NCBI GenBank assembly: GCA_903864555.1
Contig: CAIPGJ010001002.1
Location: 1-12,933, forward strand
Reading direction: 5' to 3'
DNA from: an uncultured Pseudomonadota bacterium
GTDB taxonomy: Bacteria; Pseudomonadota; Gammaproteobacteria; Burkholderiales; SG8-39
DNA: 12,933 nucleotides
Each line of letters starts with the position of its first letter. Within the stretch, counting starts at the first letter, position 1. Position numbers and translations under genes: made by a program. Positions 1 through 7,260 of the stretch are shown here, in pieces. The notes beneath the pieces are model-generated. The model saw only the letters and a list, made by a program, of their open reading frames with translations, searched no databases and had not been told where the DNA came from.

Positions 1-1
1 C

Positions 2-88
2 AAAACCTGTGACATCAAGGACCCGACGCAGAACATCGTCTGGGTGGTGCCCGAGGGTGGCGGCGGGCCGAACTATCCCAATATGTAA
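2..88 (+). CDS. 3' end of an unidentified gene (partial)
   Basis: An open frame enters from the left edge and stops at TAA (86-88). Only 28 C-terminal residues are visible, with one cysteine (residue 3 of the fragment) and a glycine-rich end, PEGGGGPNYPNM. A strong intrinsic terminator begins 13 bases after the stop, which supports this being the true end of a plus-strand gene. The fragment is too short to assign to a family, and I do not recognise it. It converges on the crotonase gene at 214-1041. Confidence 0.55.
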   Translation, partial: KTCDIKDPTQNIVWVVPEGGGGPNYPNM

Positions 89-101
89 ACCTTCGCCATA
101 C

Positions 102-130
102 AAAAAAAGGCCGCTTTGCGGCCTTTTTTT
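102..130. terminator. Bidirectional intrinsic terminator between convergent genes
   Basis: Seven A residues (102-108), a GGCCGC arm (109-114), a TTT loop, a GCGGCC arm (118-123) and seven T residues (124-130). The 6-bp GC stem is flanked by A7 and T7, so each strand reads as a stem followed by a U-run. It lies between the plus-strand gene ending at 88 and the minus-strand crotonase ending at 214, so it can serve both transcripts. Confidence 0.9.
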
Positions 131-175
131 CGTGTCCGGCTGCCTGGATGGCTTTGCCGGCAATGACACCAGACC

Positions 176-205
176 AAACCCGGTGTCCCAACTACGACCG
201 GGTTT
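176..205 (-). terminator. Hairpin just downstream of the crotonase gene
   Basis: A perfect 9-bp inverted repeat (AAACCCGGT at 176-184, ACCGGGTTT at 197-205) with a 12-base loop starts 9 bases beyond the crotonase stop on the minus strand. The descending arm ends in TTT but is followed by GGTCTGG, so the U-run is weak. It may be a weak terminator or an mRNA 3'-end stabiliser backed up by the stronger hairpin at 102-130. Confidence 0.45.
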
Positions 206-213
206 CCATCAAC

Positions 214-1041
214 CTAGATGGCCTCCTTGATGCTGTCGGGCAGATCACGTGCCGCGCTCAGCGTCCACTCCGGCGGACGTTTCTCAAGGAAGGAGCGTAT
301 GCCTTCCTTGGCATCCGGCGCGCTGCCGGCCCAGGCAAACAGGCGCGACTCCTTGTTGCGCGTCTTCTCATAGGTCGAACCAAGGCCCTCCCACAACAGG
401 CGCTTGGTCATGGCCACCGAGGCCGGTGCAGTGCTGGCGAATTCCTTCGCCCGCGTCATCGCCAGCTCGAGCAGTTGCTCCTGCGGCACGGCCTTGTGCG
501 CAAGGCCCAGCGCCACTGCCTCGATGCCATTGATCATGCGCCCTGACATGAGCAGATCGGAAGCGGCAGAGAAGCCGACGATGCGCGGCAACAGAAAATG
601 GGAGCCCAGCTCGCCGATCAGGCCGCGCTTGGGGAAAATGAAGGAGATCCGCGCATCCTCGGCGACAAAACGCATGTCGCACAGCAGTGGATAGGTGATG
701 CCCACACCCACCGCCGGGCCGTGTATGGCCGCAATCACCGGCTTGGCGATTTCATAAGGCAGGGTGTATTCGGCATTGCGTGCGGCCTGCTCCTCGTCGC
801 TGAGGGAGGCGCGGGCAAAGGTCTTGTCCGAGCCGGGCTTGAGGTCCATGCCGGCGCAGAAGGCGCGGCCGGCACCGCAGATCACCACCGAGCGCACGCC
901 ATCATCGGCATTGGCGGCACGTAGGGCCGCCGTCATGTCGTTGCGTACTTCGGGACTCCAGGCGTTGAGCTTTTCCGGGCGGTTGAAGGTAATCTTCGCG
1001 ACGCGGTCGATCACCTCATACAGTATGGTCTCGTAAGCCAT
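214..1041 (-). CDS. Crotonase-fold enoyl-CoA hydratase/isomerase family protein
   Basis: A 275-residue protein, the normal length for the crotonase superfamily of CoA-thioester enzymes. Visible marks are NRPEKLNAWS near residue 20, the first oxyanion-hole segment AFCAGMDLKPG (about 60-70) and the second, HGPAVGVGIT (about 107-116). Both hydratase glutamates are missing: the position in the GGGxE motif is Thr116 and the one in the QPE motif is Phe136. A glutamate lies in RGLIGELGSHF (Glu144), where ECI2-type delta3,delta2-enoyl-CoA isomerases carry their catalytic acid. I therefore infer isomerase-like or other crotonase chemistry, not plain hydration. Two ATGs are adjacent (1044 and 1041); AGGAG at 1047-1051 is 5 bases from the second and only 2 from the first, so I chose the second. 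It is the last gene of the minus-strand acyl-CoA module, 48 bases after the dehydrogenase. A poor promoter-like pair (TTGAAA at 1110-1115, TAGATA at 1087-1092) lies upstream. The family is certain, the substrate unknown. Confidence 0.93.
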   Translation of the reverse strand: MAYETILYEVIDRVAKITFNRPEKLNAWSPEVRNDMTAALRAANADDGVRSVVICGAGRAFCAGMDLKPGSDKTFARASLSDEEQAARNAEYTLPYEIAKPVIAAIHGPAVGVGITYPLLCDMRFVAEDARISFIFPKRGLIGELGSHFLLPRIVGFSAASDLLMSGRMINGIEAVALGLAHKAVPQEQLLELAMTRAKEFASTAPASVAMTKRLLWEGLGSTYEKTRNKESRLFAWAGSAPDAKEGIRSFLEKRPPEWTLSAARDLPDSIKEAI

Positions 1042-1046
1042 CATTG

Positions 1047-1051
1047 CTCCT
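1047..1051 (-). promoter_or_regulatory. Ribosome binding site deciding the crotonase start
   Basis: AGGAG on the minus strand, 5 bases before the ATG at 1041 and 2 bases before the ATG at 1044. The spacing favours the inner ATG. Confidence 0.6.
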
Positions 1052-1089
1052 GATAATAATTAGTTATTCTTGCTAATAAACACCGATAT

Positions 1090-2943
1090 CTACATCTGGA
1101 ATTGATCACTTTCAAGATCAAGAACGCCGCTGGCGCCCTCGATCACGCTGTCACGCAGGCCGCCGGCACGGGTCAGGATGTGGTCGGCATAAAAGCGTGC
1201 CGTCACCCGTTTGGCCAGGAGGAAGGAGCGATCCGCTGCCGGCGTACCGGCCTCCGCCACTTTCCGCCGCGCCACCAGCGCCGCGCGCATCAACTGCCAG
1301 CCACCGGCGACGATGCCGGTGAGCATGAGAAAGGGCACCGAACCGGCATGCGCAGCCGGCAGGTCACGCGCGTATGTTGCCGCAATCCAATCGACACAAT
1401 CCGACCAGGCCGTGACCGCCGCGGAGAATCGCCGGGCCATGGCTTGCAGGGCCTCGTCATCGGCCTGTTCGAGTTCCGCCTGCGTCTCACGCATCAGCGC
1501 CACCACAGCCCTGGCCACGGCACCGCCATCGCGGGCGATCTTGCGCCCGATGAGGTCATTGGCCTGGATGGCCGTGGTGCCCTCGTAAATGGCGGTGATG
1601 CGGGCATCGCGCAAGTACTGAGCAGCGCCCGTTTCCTCGATGTAGCCAGTGCCACCATGCACCTGGACGCCGGCCGAAGCCACGTCGATCGATGTTTCAG
1701 TGCTCCAGCCCTTGACCACCGGAATCATCAGCTCGACGAAGGCCTGCTGGCGCTTGCGCTCACCCGCATCCGGATGCAAGCGCGCCGCATCCGAGGCCGC
1801 AGCCACCACATAGGCCAGCGCCCGCATGGCTTCGGTCTGCGCCTTCATGCCCATCAGCAGACGTCGCACATCCGGATGGTGGATGATGGTGACCGCCTGG
1901 CCTTTGCCACCACCGGCGAGGTCCCGCCCCTGCACTCGCTCATTCGCATACGCCAGCGCGTGCTGGAAAGCGCGTTCCGACAGGGCCAGGCCTTCCAGGC
2001 CCACAGCGAAACGCGCAGCATTCATCATGATGAACATGTACTCGAGGCCGCGATTCTCCTGACCCAGCAGGTAAGCCACGGCCCCCTGCCCCACTTCGCT
2101 GACACCCGCGGCCCCGCTGCCATACTGCATCACGGCAGTCGGACTGGCGTGTATGCCCAGTTTGTTCTCCACGGAGGCGCAGAACACGTCATTGCGCGCG
2201 CCCAGGCTGCCATCGGCCTTGACCAGGTACTTGGGCACGATGAATAGCGATATGCCGCGCACACCCTCGGGAGCCCCCGGCGTGCGTGCCAGCACCAGAT
2301 GGATGATGTTCTCGGTCAGGTCCTGCTCACCATAGGTGATGAAAATCTTCTGGCCGTGGATGCGGTAATGCACACCCAGTTCGGGATCCTGCGCCGGCTC
2401 GGCGCGCGTGCGCAGCAGCGCCAGGTCGGAACCGGCCTGGGGCTCGGTCAGGTTCATGGTGCCCGACCATTTGCCCTCCACCATCTTCGGCAGGTAGGTC
2501 TGCTTCTGCGACTCGGTGCCGGTCAGCAGCAGCGCCTCCACGGCACCAGCCGTGAGCAGAGGGCACAGCGAGAAAGCCATGTTGGCCGACTTCCACATTT
2601 CCATGACCGGCGTGGCCACCAGCTTGGGCAGCCCCTGTCCGCCGAACTCGGCCGGAAACTGCAGTGCATTCCAGCCGCCGGCGACGAACTGTTCATAGGC
2701 CTGCCTGAAACCCTCCGGGGTGCTCACCTTGCCGCCATCGTGCCAGCGCGCACCTTCGACATCGCCGCTGAGGTTCAGGGGTGCCAGCACTTCCCGGGAA
2801 AACCGCGCATTCTCCTCGAGCACCTGCATCACCAGTTCGACGCCCACGTCCTGGCAGCCGGGGAGTTGCGACAGGGCCGGCAGTCCGGCCAGTTCAGTCA
2901 GGACGAACTGCATGTCCCGCAGCGGGGCTGCATAGTCGCTCAT
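1090..2943 (-). CDS. Acyl-CoA dehydrogenase, long (about 600-residue) DmdC-like class
   Basis: A 617-residue flavoprotein that would oxidise an acyl-CoA to the 2,3-enoyl-CoA and pass electrons to the EtfAB encoded just upstream. It is longer than the roughly 380-residue short-chain enzymes and carries a C-terminal extension of the Acyl-CoA_dh_C type (about 480-617). Visible parts are an N-terminal helical domain (about 35-155), the FAD/substrate segment MNLTEPQAGSDL (163-174), the beta-domain (about 160-270), and AIYEGTTAIQAND (451-463), whose Glu454 sits where MCAD has its catalytic base. This class includes 3-methylthiopropanoyl-CoA dehydrogenase (DmdC) and many enzymes of unknown substrate, so the substrate cannot be named. 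The start at 2943 (MSDYAAPLRD) follows GGAGG by 7 bases and is the usual start for this family. The frame is open to 3003, but that would put coding sequence through the terminator hairpin at 2961-2996. The stretch YGSGAAGVSEVGQGAV (274-289) looks longer than I expect in relatives. Confidence 0.95.
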   Translation of the reverse strand: MSDYAAPLRDMQFVLTELAGLPALSQLPGCQDVGVELVMQVLEENARFSREVLAPLNLSGDVEGARWHDGGKVSTPEGFRQAYEQFVAGGWNALQFPAEFGGQGLPKLVATPVMEMWKSANMAFSLCPLLTAGAVEALLLTGTESQKQTYLPKMVEGKWSGTMNLTEPQAGSDLALLRTRAEPAQDPELGVHYRIHGQKIFITYGEQDLTENIIHLVLARTPGAPEGVRGISLFIVPKYLVKADGSLGARNDVFCASVENKLGIHASPTAVMQYGSGAAGVSEVGQGAVAYLLGQENRGLEYMFIMMNAARFAVGLEGLALSERAFQHALAYANERVQGRDLAGGGKGQAVTIIHHPDVRRLLMGMKAQTEAMRALAYVVAAASDAARLHPDAGERKRQQAFVELMIPVVKGWSTETSIDVASAGVQVHGGTGYIEETGAAQYLRDARITAIYEGTTAIQANDLIGRKIARDGGAVARAVVALMRETQAELEQADDEALQAMARRFSAAVTAWSDCVDWIAATYARDLPAAHAGSVPFLMLTGIVAGGWQLMRAALVARRKVAEAGTPAADRSFLLAKRVTARFYADHILTRAGGLRDSVIEGASGVLDLESDQFQM

Positions 2944-2950
2944 GTCATGT

Positions 2951-2955
2951 CCTCC
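2951..2955 (-). promoter_or_regulatory. Ribosome binding site deciding the dehydrogenase start
   Basis: GGAGG on the minus strand, 7 bases before the ATG at 2943. It lies only 5 bases after the T-run of the upstream terminator, which argues against the longer frame starting at 3003. Confidence 0.75.
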
Positions 2956-2960
2956 AAATG

Positions 2961-2996
2961 AAAAAAGCCGCAGAGGCTGACGCCCGCTGCGGCTTT
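2961..2996 (-). terminator. Intrinsic terminator between etfA and the acyl-CoA dehydrogenase
   Basis: Read on the minus strand: AAAGCCGCAG, a 13-base loop, CTGCGGCTTT, then further T residues, giving six T in a row after the 7-bp GC core. It sits in the 74-base gap after the etfA stop. Distal genes would need readthrough or a promoter of their own. I see no convincing promoter between the hairpin and the dehydrogenase start. Confidence 0.8.
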
Positions 2997-3017
2997 CCGG
3001 CATCGACCCTGCTTACT

Positions 3018-3946
<929 letters not shown>

Positions 3947-3950
<4 letters not shown>

Positions 3951-4699
3951 TCGATCACCTTTGCTTCGTTTCTCATCTTGTTCACCAGGGTTGCCACGTC
4001 GGGCACCTTCTGACCACCCTTGCGCTTGGGCGGCTCTTCAACCTTGATCGTCACCAGGCGCGGCGTCACGTCCACACCCAGCGCGTCGGGCTTGAGCACT
4101 TCCATGGGCTTTTTCTTCGCCTTCATGATGTTGGGCAGCGTCACGTAACGCGGCTCGTTCAGGCGCAGGTCGGAGGTGATCACCGCCGGCATCTTCAGGA
4201 CCACGGTTTCCAGGCCGCCATCCACCTCGCGCACCACGTTCAGCTTGTCACCCTCGAGCTTCACCTTGTTGGCGAAGGTGGCCTGGGACCATCCCAGCAG
4301 GGCCGACAGCATCTGGCCGGTCTGGTTGCAGTCGTCATCGATGGCCTGCTTGCCAACGATGATGATCTGCGGACCTTCCTTGTCGGCGATGGCCTTGATC
4401 AGCTTGGCCACGGCCAGCGGCTGCAATTCCACGTCGGTCTCCACCAGCACGGCGCGATCGGCGCCCATGGCCAGGGCCGTGCGCAGGGTTTCCTGGCAGG
4501 CCATGGGGCCGCAGGACACCACAATCACTTCGGTAGCCACGCCGGCCTCACGCAGGCGCAGGCCTTCTTCAACCGAGATTTCATCAAAGGGGTTCATGGA
4601 CATCTTGACGTTGGCCGTCTCGACGCCGGAGCCATCGCTCTTGACCCGCACCTTCACGTTGTAATCAACCACCCGCTTGACGGGAACCAGTACTTTCAT
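3947..4699 (-). CDS. etfB: Electron transfer flavoprotein beta subunit
   Basis: A 250-residue subunit of the soluble EtfAB heterodimer, which binds AMP and docks onto partner dehydrogenases. The start at 4699 ([14 protein letters not shown]) matches the family length; the frame is open 10 codons further up, but that adds an atypical [10 protein letters not shown]. The ribosome site is weak (AGAG about 10 bases upstream). Visible motifs are [16 protein letters not shown] (36-51), the AMP-binding DDDCNQTG (121-128), a match to the EtfB signature at about 156-176 (REVDGG then LKMPAVITS), and the partner-recognition loop [18 protein letters not shown] (181-198), close to that of the mitochondrial protein. 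It is the first gene of the module, with a consensus -10 box and an inverted repeat upstream. Confidence 0.97.
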
Positions 4700-4731
4700 C
4701 GCTTTTCGCTCTAGTGGTGGGAAAACCATGG

Positions 4732-4760
4732 ATTATACGGGAAACAGGGGCCAAATCCCC
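4732..4760 (-). promoter_or_regulatory. etfB: Candidate sigma-70-type promoter of etfBA
   Basis: The minus strand carries a perfect TATAAT (plus-strand ATTATA at 4732-4737), placing transcription start about 25 bases before the etfB ATG. At a 17-base spacer the -35 position (4755-4760) reads GGGGAT, which does not resemble TTGACA. A strong -10 with no -35 suggests dependence on an activator. The -35 position falls inside the inverted repeat at 4739-4768. Inferred from sequence only. Confidence 0.5.
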
Positions 4761-4768
4761 TGGTTCCC
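4739..4768. repeat. Inverted repeat overlapping the etfB promoter, candidate operator
   Basis: The left arm GGGAAACAGGGG (4739-4750) and right arm CCCCTGGTTCCC (4757-4768) are complementary at 11 of 12 positions around a 6-base centre, CCAAAT. The repeat starts one base from the -10 box and covers the spacer and -35 position. No T-run follows on either strand, so it does not look like a terminator. It could be an operator for a dimeric regulator. I do not recognise the motif. Confidence 0.55.
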
Positions 4769-4870
4769 TTGCCAAACAGGCACTTGAATCGCATAGGCCT
4801 CTCCGCCACTTCGGGTCAATCGCGGGATGTTTGGCCCGGCCGAAACCGTGCCGGCATCCGGCTCGACCGG

Positions 4871-5617
4871 TCAAGCTGGTTTGGCGGCCTTCAGCCAGGC
4901 GCATTTGCCGCCTGACTCCTTGTCGATACCAGCCAGCACCTTGTCGTGGGCCGCAATCTCCTCGGCGCTGGCCGGCAGCACTTTCAGCCTGACCTGTGCC
5001 GCTGCAGGCACAACCGGTGCGCCTGCAGCACCGGCCTGGGCAGATTCGGAGGCAGTACTGCGGCTATCGCCACCGGCATCCATGCCGATGGCCAGGCTGT
5101 CCTGCCCGCGAGTCATGGCGAGAAAAACCTCGGCCAGTAGTTCGGCATCCAGCAGGGCCCCATGCAGGGTGCGGTGCTTGTTGTTGACCTCGTAGCGCTC
5201 GCACAGGGCATCGAGGGAGTTACGCTTGCCCGGATGCAGCTCACGGGCCAGCTTCAGGGTATCGGTGACAGTGACGCCATGGTCGGCCATGCGCCCCAGC
5301 TTGAGACGGGCCAGCTCGGCATCCAGGAACTCCATGTCGAAGGCGGCGTTGTGAATCACCAGTTCGGCATCCCGGACATACTCCAGGAACTCGCTGGCAA
5401 TATCGGCAAAGCGCGATTTGTCGGCGAGGAACTCGTCGCTGATGCCGTGAACCGCCTTGGCACCTTCCTCGATGGCCTTGTCCGGATTCAGGTAGCGGTG
5501 CCAGTTGTTGCCCGTAAAGCGGCGATTGACCATTTCCAGGCAGCCGACCTCGATGATGCGGTCGCCCAGGCGGGCATTCAGCCCCGTCGTCTCCGTATCC
5601 AGGATGATCTGACGCAT
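4871..5617 (-). CDS. dnaQ: DNA polymerase III epsilon subunit, 3'-5' proofreading exonuclease
   Basis: A 248-residue DEDDh exonuclease, close to the 243 residues of the E. coli protein. It edits mismatches within the Pol III core, bound to the alpha subunit. The catalytic set is complete: Asp7 and Glu9 in LDTETTGL, Asp94 in HNAAFDMEFL, His152 and Asp157 in LHGALLDAEL. After the nuclease domain, QDSLAI (172-177) matches the beta-clamp-binding motif (QTSMAF in E. coli). An Ala/Gly/Ser-rich linker (about 180-208) leads to a C-terminal alpha-binding tail, EEIAAHDKVL then GGKCAWLK, close to the E. coli tail. The ATG follows a purine-rich GGGGGAGGG. It lies 76 bases after rnhA on the same strand. 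In E. coli the two genes diverge. Confidence 0.97.
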   Translation of the reverse strand: MRQIILDTETTGLNARLGDRIIEVGCLEMVNRRFTGNNWHRYLNPDKAIEEGAKAVHGISDEFLADKSRFADIASEFLEYVRDAELVIHNAAFDMEFLDAELARLKLGRMADHGVTVTDTLKLARELHPGKRNSLDALCERYEVNNKHRTLHGALLDAELLAEVFLAMTRGQDSLAIGMDAGGDSRSTASESAQAGAAGAPVVPAAAQVRLKVLPASAEEIAAHDKVLAGIDKESGGKCAWLKAAKPA

Positions 5618-5693
5618 CCCTCCCCCTTCCTTGTTCTATCTGCCTAACTGCGAATGCCTATCGACGTCAGCCCGTGCCTGGCCGGGACATGAC

Positions 5694-6164
5694 TCAGGCC
5701 GCACCCAGAAACCCCGCCACGCCGCGATTGGCCAATTGGTCGGCCCGCTCGTTCTCGGGATGTCCGGCATGTCCGCGCACCCAATGCCAGGTGACGCGGT
5801 GGCCCGCCGCCAGGGTGTCCAGGCGCTGCCACAGGTCGACATTCTTGACCGGTTTCTTGTCAGCGGTTTTCCAGCCGCGCCGTTTCCAGCTGGTAATCCA
5901 CTCGGCAATGCCCTTCTGCACATACTGGGAGTCGGTATAGACCTCGATCTGGCAGGCCCGGTTGATGGATTCCAGCGCCTTGATCACCGCCAGCAGCTCC
6001 ATGCGGTTGTTGGTGGTATTGCCCTCGCCACCGAACAACTCCCGTTCGTGGCCGTTCCATTTGAGCAGCGCCCCCCAGCCACCGGGACCGGGATTGCCCT
6101 TGCAAGCGCCGTCGCTGTAGATACGCACGGCGGTCACGCCGGCATCCATGATGTCTTCTGCCAT
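5694..6164 (-). CDS. rnhA: Ribonuclease HI
   Basis: A 156-residue enzyme that cuts the RNA strand of RNA-DNA hybrids, removing primers and R-loops. The full catalytic set is present at the E. coli positions plus eight: Asp18 ([16 protein letters not shown]), Glu56 ([10 protein letters not shown]), Asp78 (VYTDSQYV), His132 (VRGHAGH) and Asp142 (NERADQLA). The basic handle segment, [16 protein letters not shown], is also present. The start is uncertain: the ATG at 6164 has GAAGG about 10 bases upstream, while an inner ATG (Met6) has AGAAG about 5 bases upstream and gives an N-terminus closer to that of E. coli. It sits 40 bases after the methyltransferase gene and probably shares its transcript. 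Confidence 0.96.
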   Translation of the reverse strand: MAEDIMDAGVTAVRIYSDGACKGNPGPGGWGALLKWNGHERELFGGEGNTTNNRMELLAVIKALESINRACQIEVYTDSQYVQKGIAEWITSWKRRGWKTADKKPVKNVDLWQRLDTLAAGHRVTWHWVRGHAGHPENERADQLANRGVAGFLGAA

Positions 6165-6204
6165 ACAGGTAAAGCCTTCAGGTTACGGTGACGGGATGAG
6201 GAAT

Positions 6205-7038
6205 TCAGCGCCGGTTCATCGGCCGGACATGGATGACATTGTCACGCCGGGCCACCTGCACCAATGCCGGGCGCTTCATGGCGGCCTCGCGCCAGGCGGG
6301 CTGGACACGCCGAATACCCATGGTCCGCTTGATGGCCCGCACGACATAGACCGCCCCGGCAATCGGCCACCAGCGGTCCCCCGCCTTCTCCAGGAAACGG
6401 TATCGCTCCAGCCAGCCAGCCTGTGCCACCGGCGGCGCATAACAGCCAAAGCGACCACCATTGACTTCGAATCCGAGCAGGGCCAGCCAGTCCTTCAGGC
6501 GCAGCAGGCCGATGAAGCGCCCGCACCAAGGGTACTCCTGGCTGTCTCGCCAGCCCATTGTCGCGCCCGTCATGCGTTTCATGCCCCACAGTGACAGCGG
6601 ATTGAAGCCGGAGATGACAATCTGGCCATCGGGTCGCAGCACGCGATCGGCCTCACGCAGGATCTGGTGCGGATGGGCAGAAAATTCAAGGACATGCGGG
6701 AGCACCACCAGATCCATGCTGTGCGAGGCCAGCGGCAGATGGGTGGGATCGGCCTTGAGGCTGCACCCACCTTCCCGGCCCGCATGAATACGCAAGGGGA
6801 TGCGGTTTTCACGCAGGAAATCCTGCCCGGGCAACCCCACCTGCACGGCATGAAAACCGAATATGTCATCCACGGCATTGTCGAACTGGCGCTGCTCCCA
6901 TTCACGGACGTAGCGCCCCCGCGGCGTGTCATACCAGTCATCCAGGGCCTGGGCGGTGGGCAAGCCGGGCATCTGACCACCGGGCGATGCGCCTGGTTGG
7001 TCCTTGCCGGATTCGGGTTGGTGCTGCCTGTCGGGCAT
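6205..7038 (-). CDS. YafS-like class I SAM-dependent methyltransferase
   Basis: A 277-residue predicted methyltransferase of the Methyltransf_11 type, substrate unknown. The best-preserved part is the second half of the Rossmann core: ADPTHLPLASHSMDLVVLPH (96-115) and ILREADRVLRPDGQIVISGF (126-145), followed by NPLSLWGMKR. Motif I is degenerate: the usual GxGxG region reads VQVGLPG (65-71). The N-terminal 22 residues are polar and low in complexity, and an inner ATG at Met23 has GGTGG 4 bases upstream, so the true start may be there, giving 255 residues. The name comes partly from position: in E. coli yafS sits beside rnhA and dnaQ, and here the gene lies next to rnhA and divergent from mltD. 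A quinone- or lipid-type substrate cannot be excluded. Confidence 0.85.
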   Translation of the reverse strand: MPDRQHQPESGKDQPGASPGGQMPGLPTAQALDDWYDTPRGRYVREWEQRQFDNAVDDIFGFHAVQVGLPGQDFLRENRIPLRIHAGREGGCSLKADPTHLPLASHSMDLVVLPHVLEFSAHPHQILREADRVLRPDGQIVISGFNPLSLWGMKRMTGATMGWRDSQEYPWCGRFIGLLRLKDWLALLGFEVNGGRFGCYAPPVAQAGWLERYRFLEKAGDRWWPIAGAVYVVRAIKRTMGIRRVQPAWREAAMKRPALVQVARRDNVIHVRPMNRR

Positions 7039-7195
7039 GGGATTCCACTGCTCGGGTACTTGCCGCCATTATGGCCGAAAAGGCCGTCTTACCTGCCTGC
7101 TGAATCCGCAACGCGGGTGCACAGCCCGCCCTACACACAGTCGGCCACATATTTCAAGCAACAATGAAAAATTCCCTTCAAAATCGATGACTTCC

Positions 7196-7224
7196 TTGCT
7201 CTGTCCGGCGGCTGCGTTTACCAT
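7196..7224 (+). promoter_or_regulatory. mltD: Possible mltD promoter
   Basis: TTGCTC (7196-7201), a 17-base spacer, then TACCAT (7219-7224). Each box matches four of six consensus positions. Transcription would begin near 7231, leaving about 30 bases before the GTG start. A plausible but weak match. Confidence 0.3.
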
Positions 7225-7250
7225 TCCGGCCATCTTATGACAGGGAGGCT

Positions 7251-7255
7251 AGGAG
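7251..7255 (+). promoter_or_regulatory. mltD: Ribosome binding site selecting the GTG start of mltD
   Basis: AGGAG is followed by 5 bases and GTG (7261-7263). The in-frame ATG at 7237 has no Shine-Dalgarno sequence, and starting there would lengthen the region before the lipoprotein signal. Confidence 0.7.
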
Positions 7256-7260
7256 TAATC

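Larger units (their letters stand above)
4700..4870. other. Intergenic region between dnaQ and etfB
   Basis: A 171-base gap holding the etfB promoter candidate and the inverted repeat near its left end. The rest (4769-4870) contains short GC-rich self-complementary stretches but no stem with a U-run, so no clear terminator for dnaQ. I see no tRNA or small ORF with a ribosome site. Confidence 0.6.
7039..7260. other. Divergent intergenic region between the methyltransferase gene and mltD
   Basis: About 220 bases expected to hold promoters for both directions. It includes an AT-rich stretch (about 7147-7186), a small GCGGG/CCCGC hairpin (7113-7129), a short GGCC-GAAAA-GGCC palindrome near 7074-7086, and the mltD promoter candidate at 7196-7224. 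In enterobacteria gloB lies between these two genes. No metallo-beta-lactamase-type reading frame is present here. Confidence 0.6.

Noticed and set aside
1102..2247. Long plus-strand open frame antisense to the acyl-CoA dehydrogenase
   Set aside because: It is a frame shadow of a conserved gene; composition is His/Arg-rich and no domain can be recognised.
2944..3003. Upstream extension of the acyl-CoA dehydrogenase by 20 codons
   Set aside because: It would run through the terminator hairpin, lacks a ribosome site and ignores GGAGG placed 7 bases before the family-typical start at 2943.
4769..4830. A GATTCAAG string on the minus strand that recalls a tRNA T-loop
   Set aside because: No acceptor, D-arm or anticodon stem can be folded around it, so it is not a tRNA or a recognisable fragment.
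7072..7087. GGCCGAAAAGGCC palindrome as a possible operator or terminator
   Set aside because: The stem is only 4 bp and no T-run follows, so chance occurrence in GC-rich DNA is likely.
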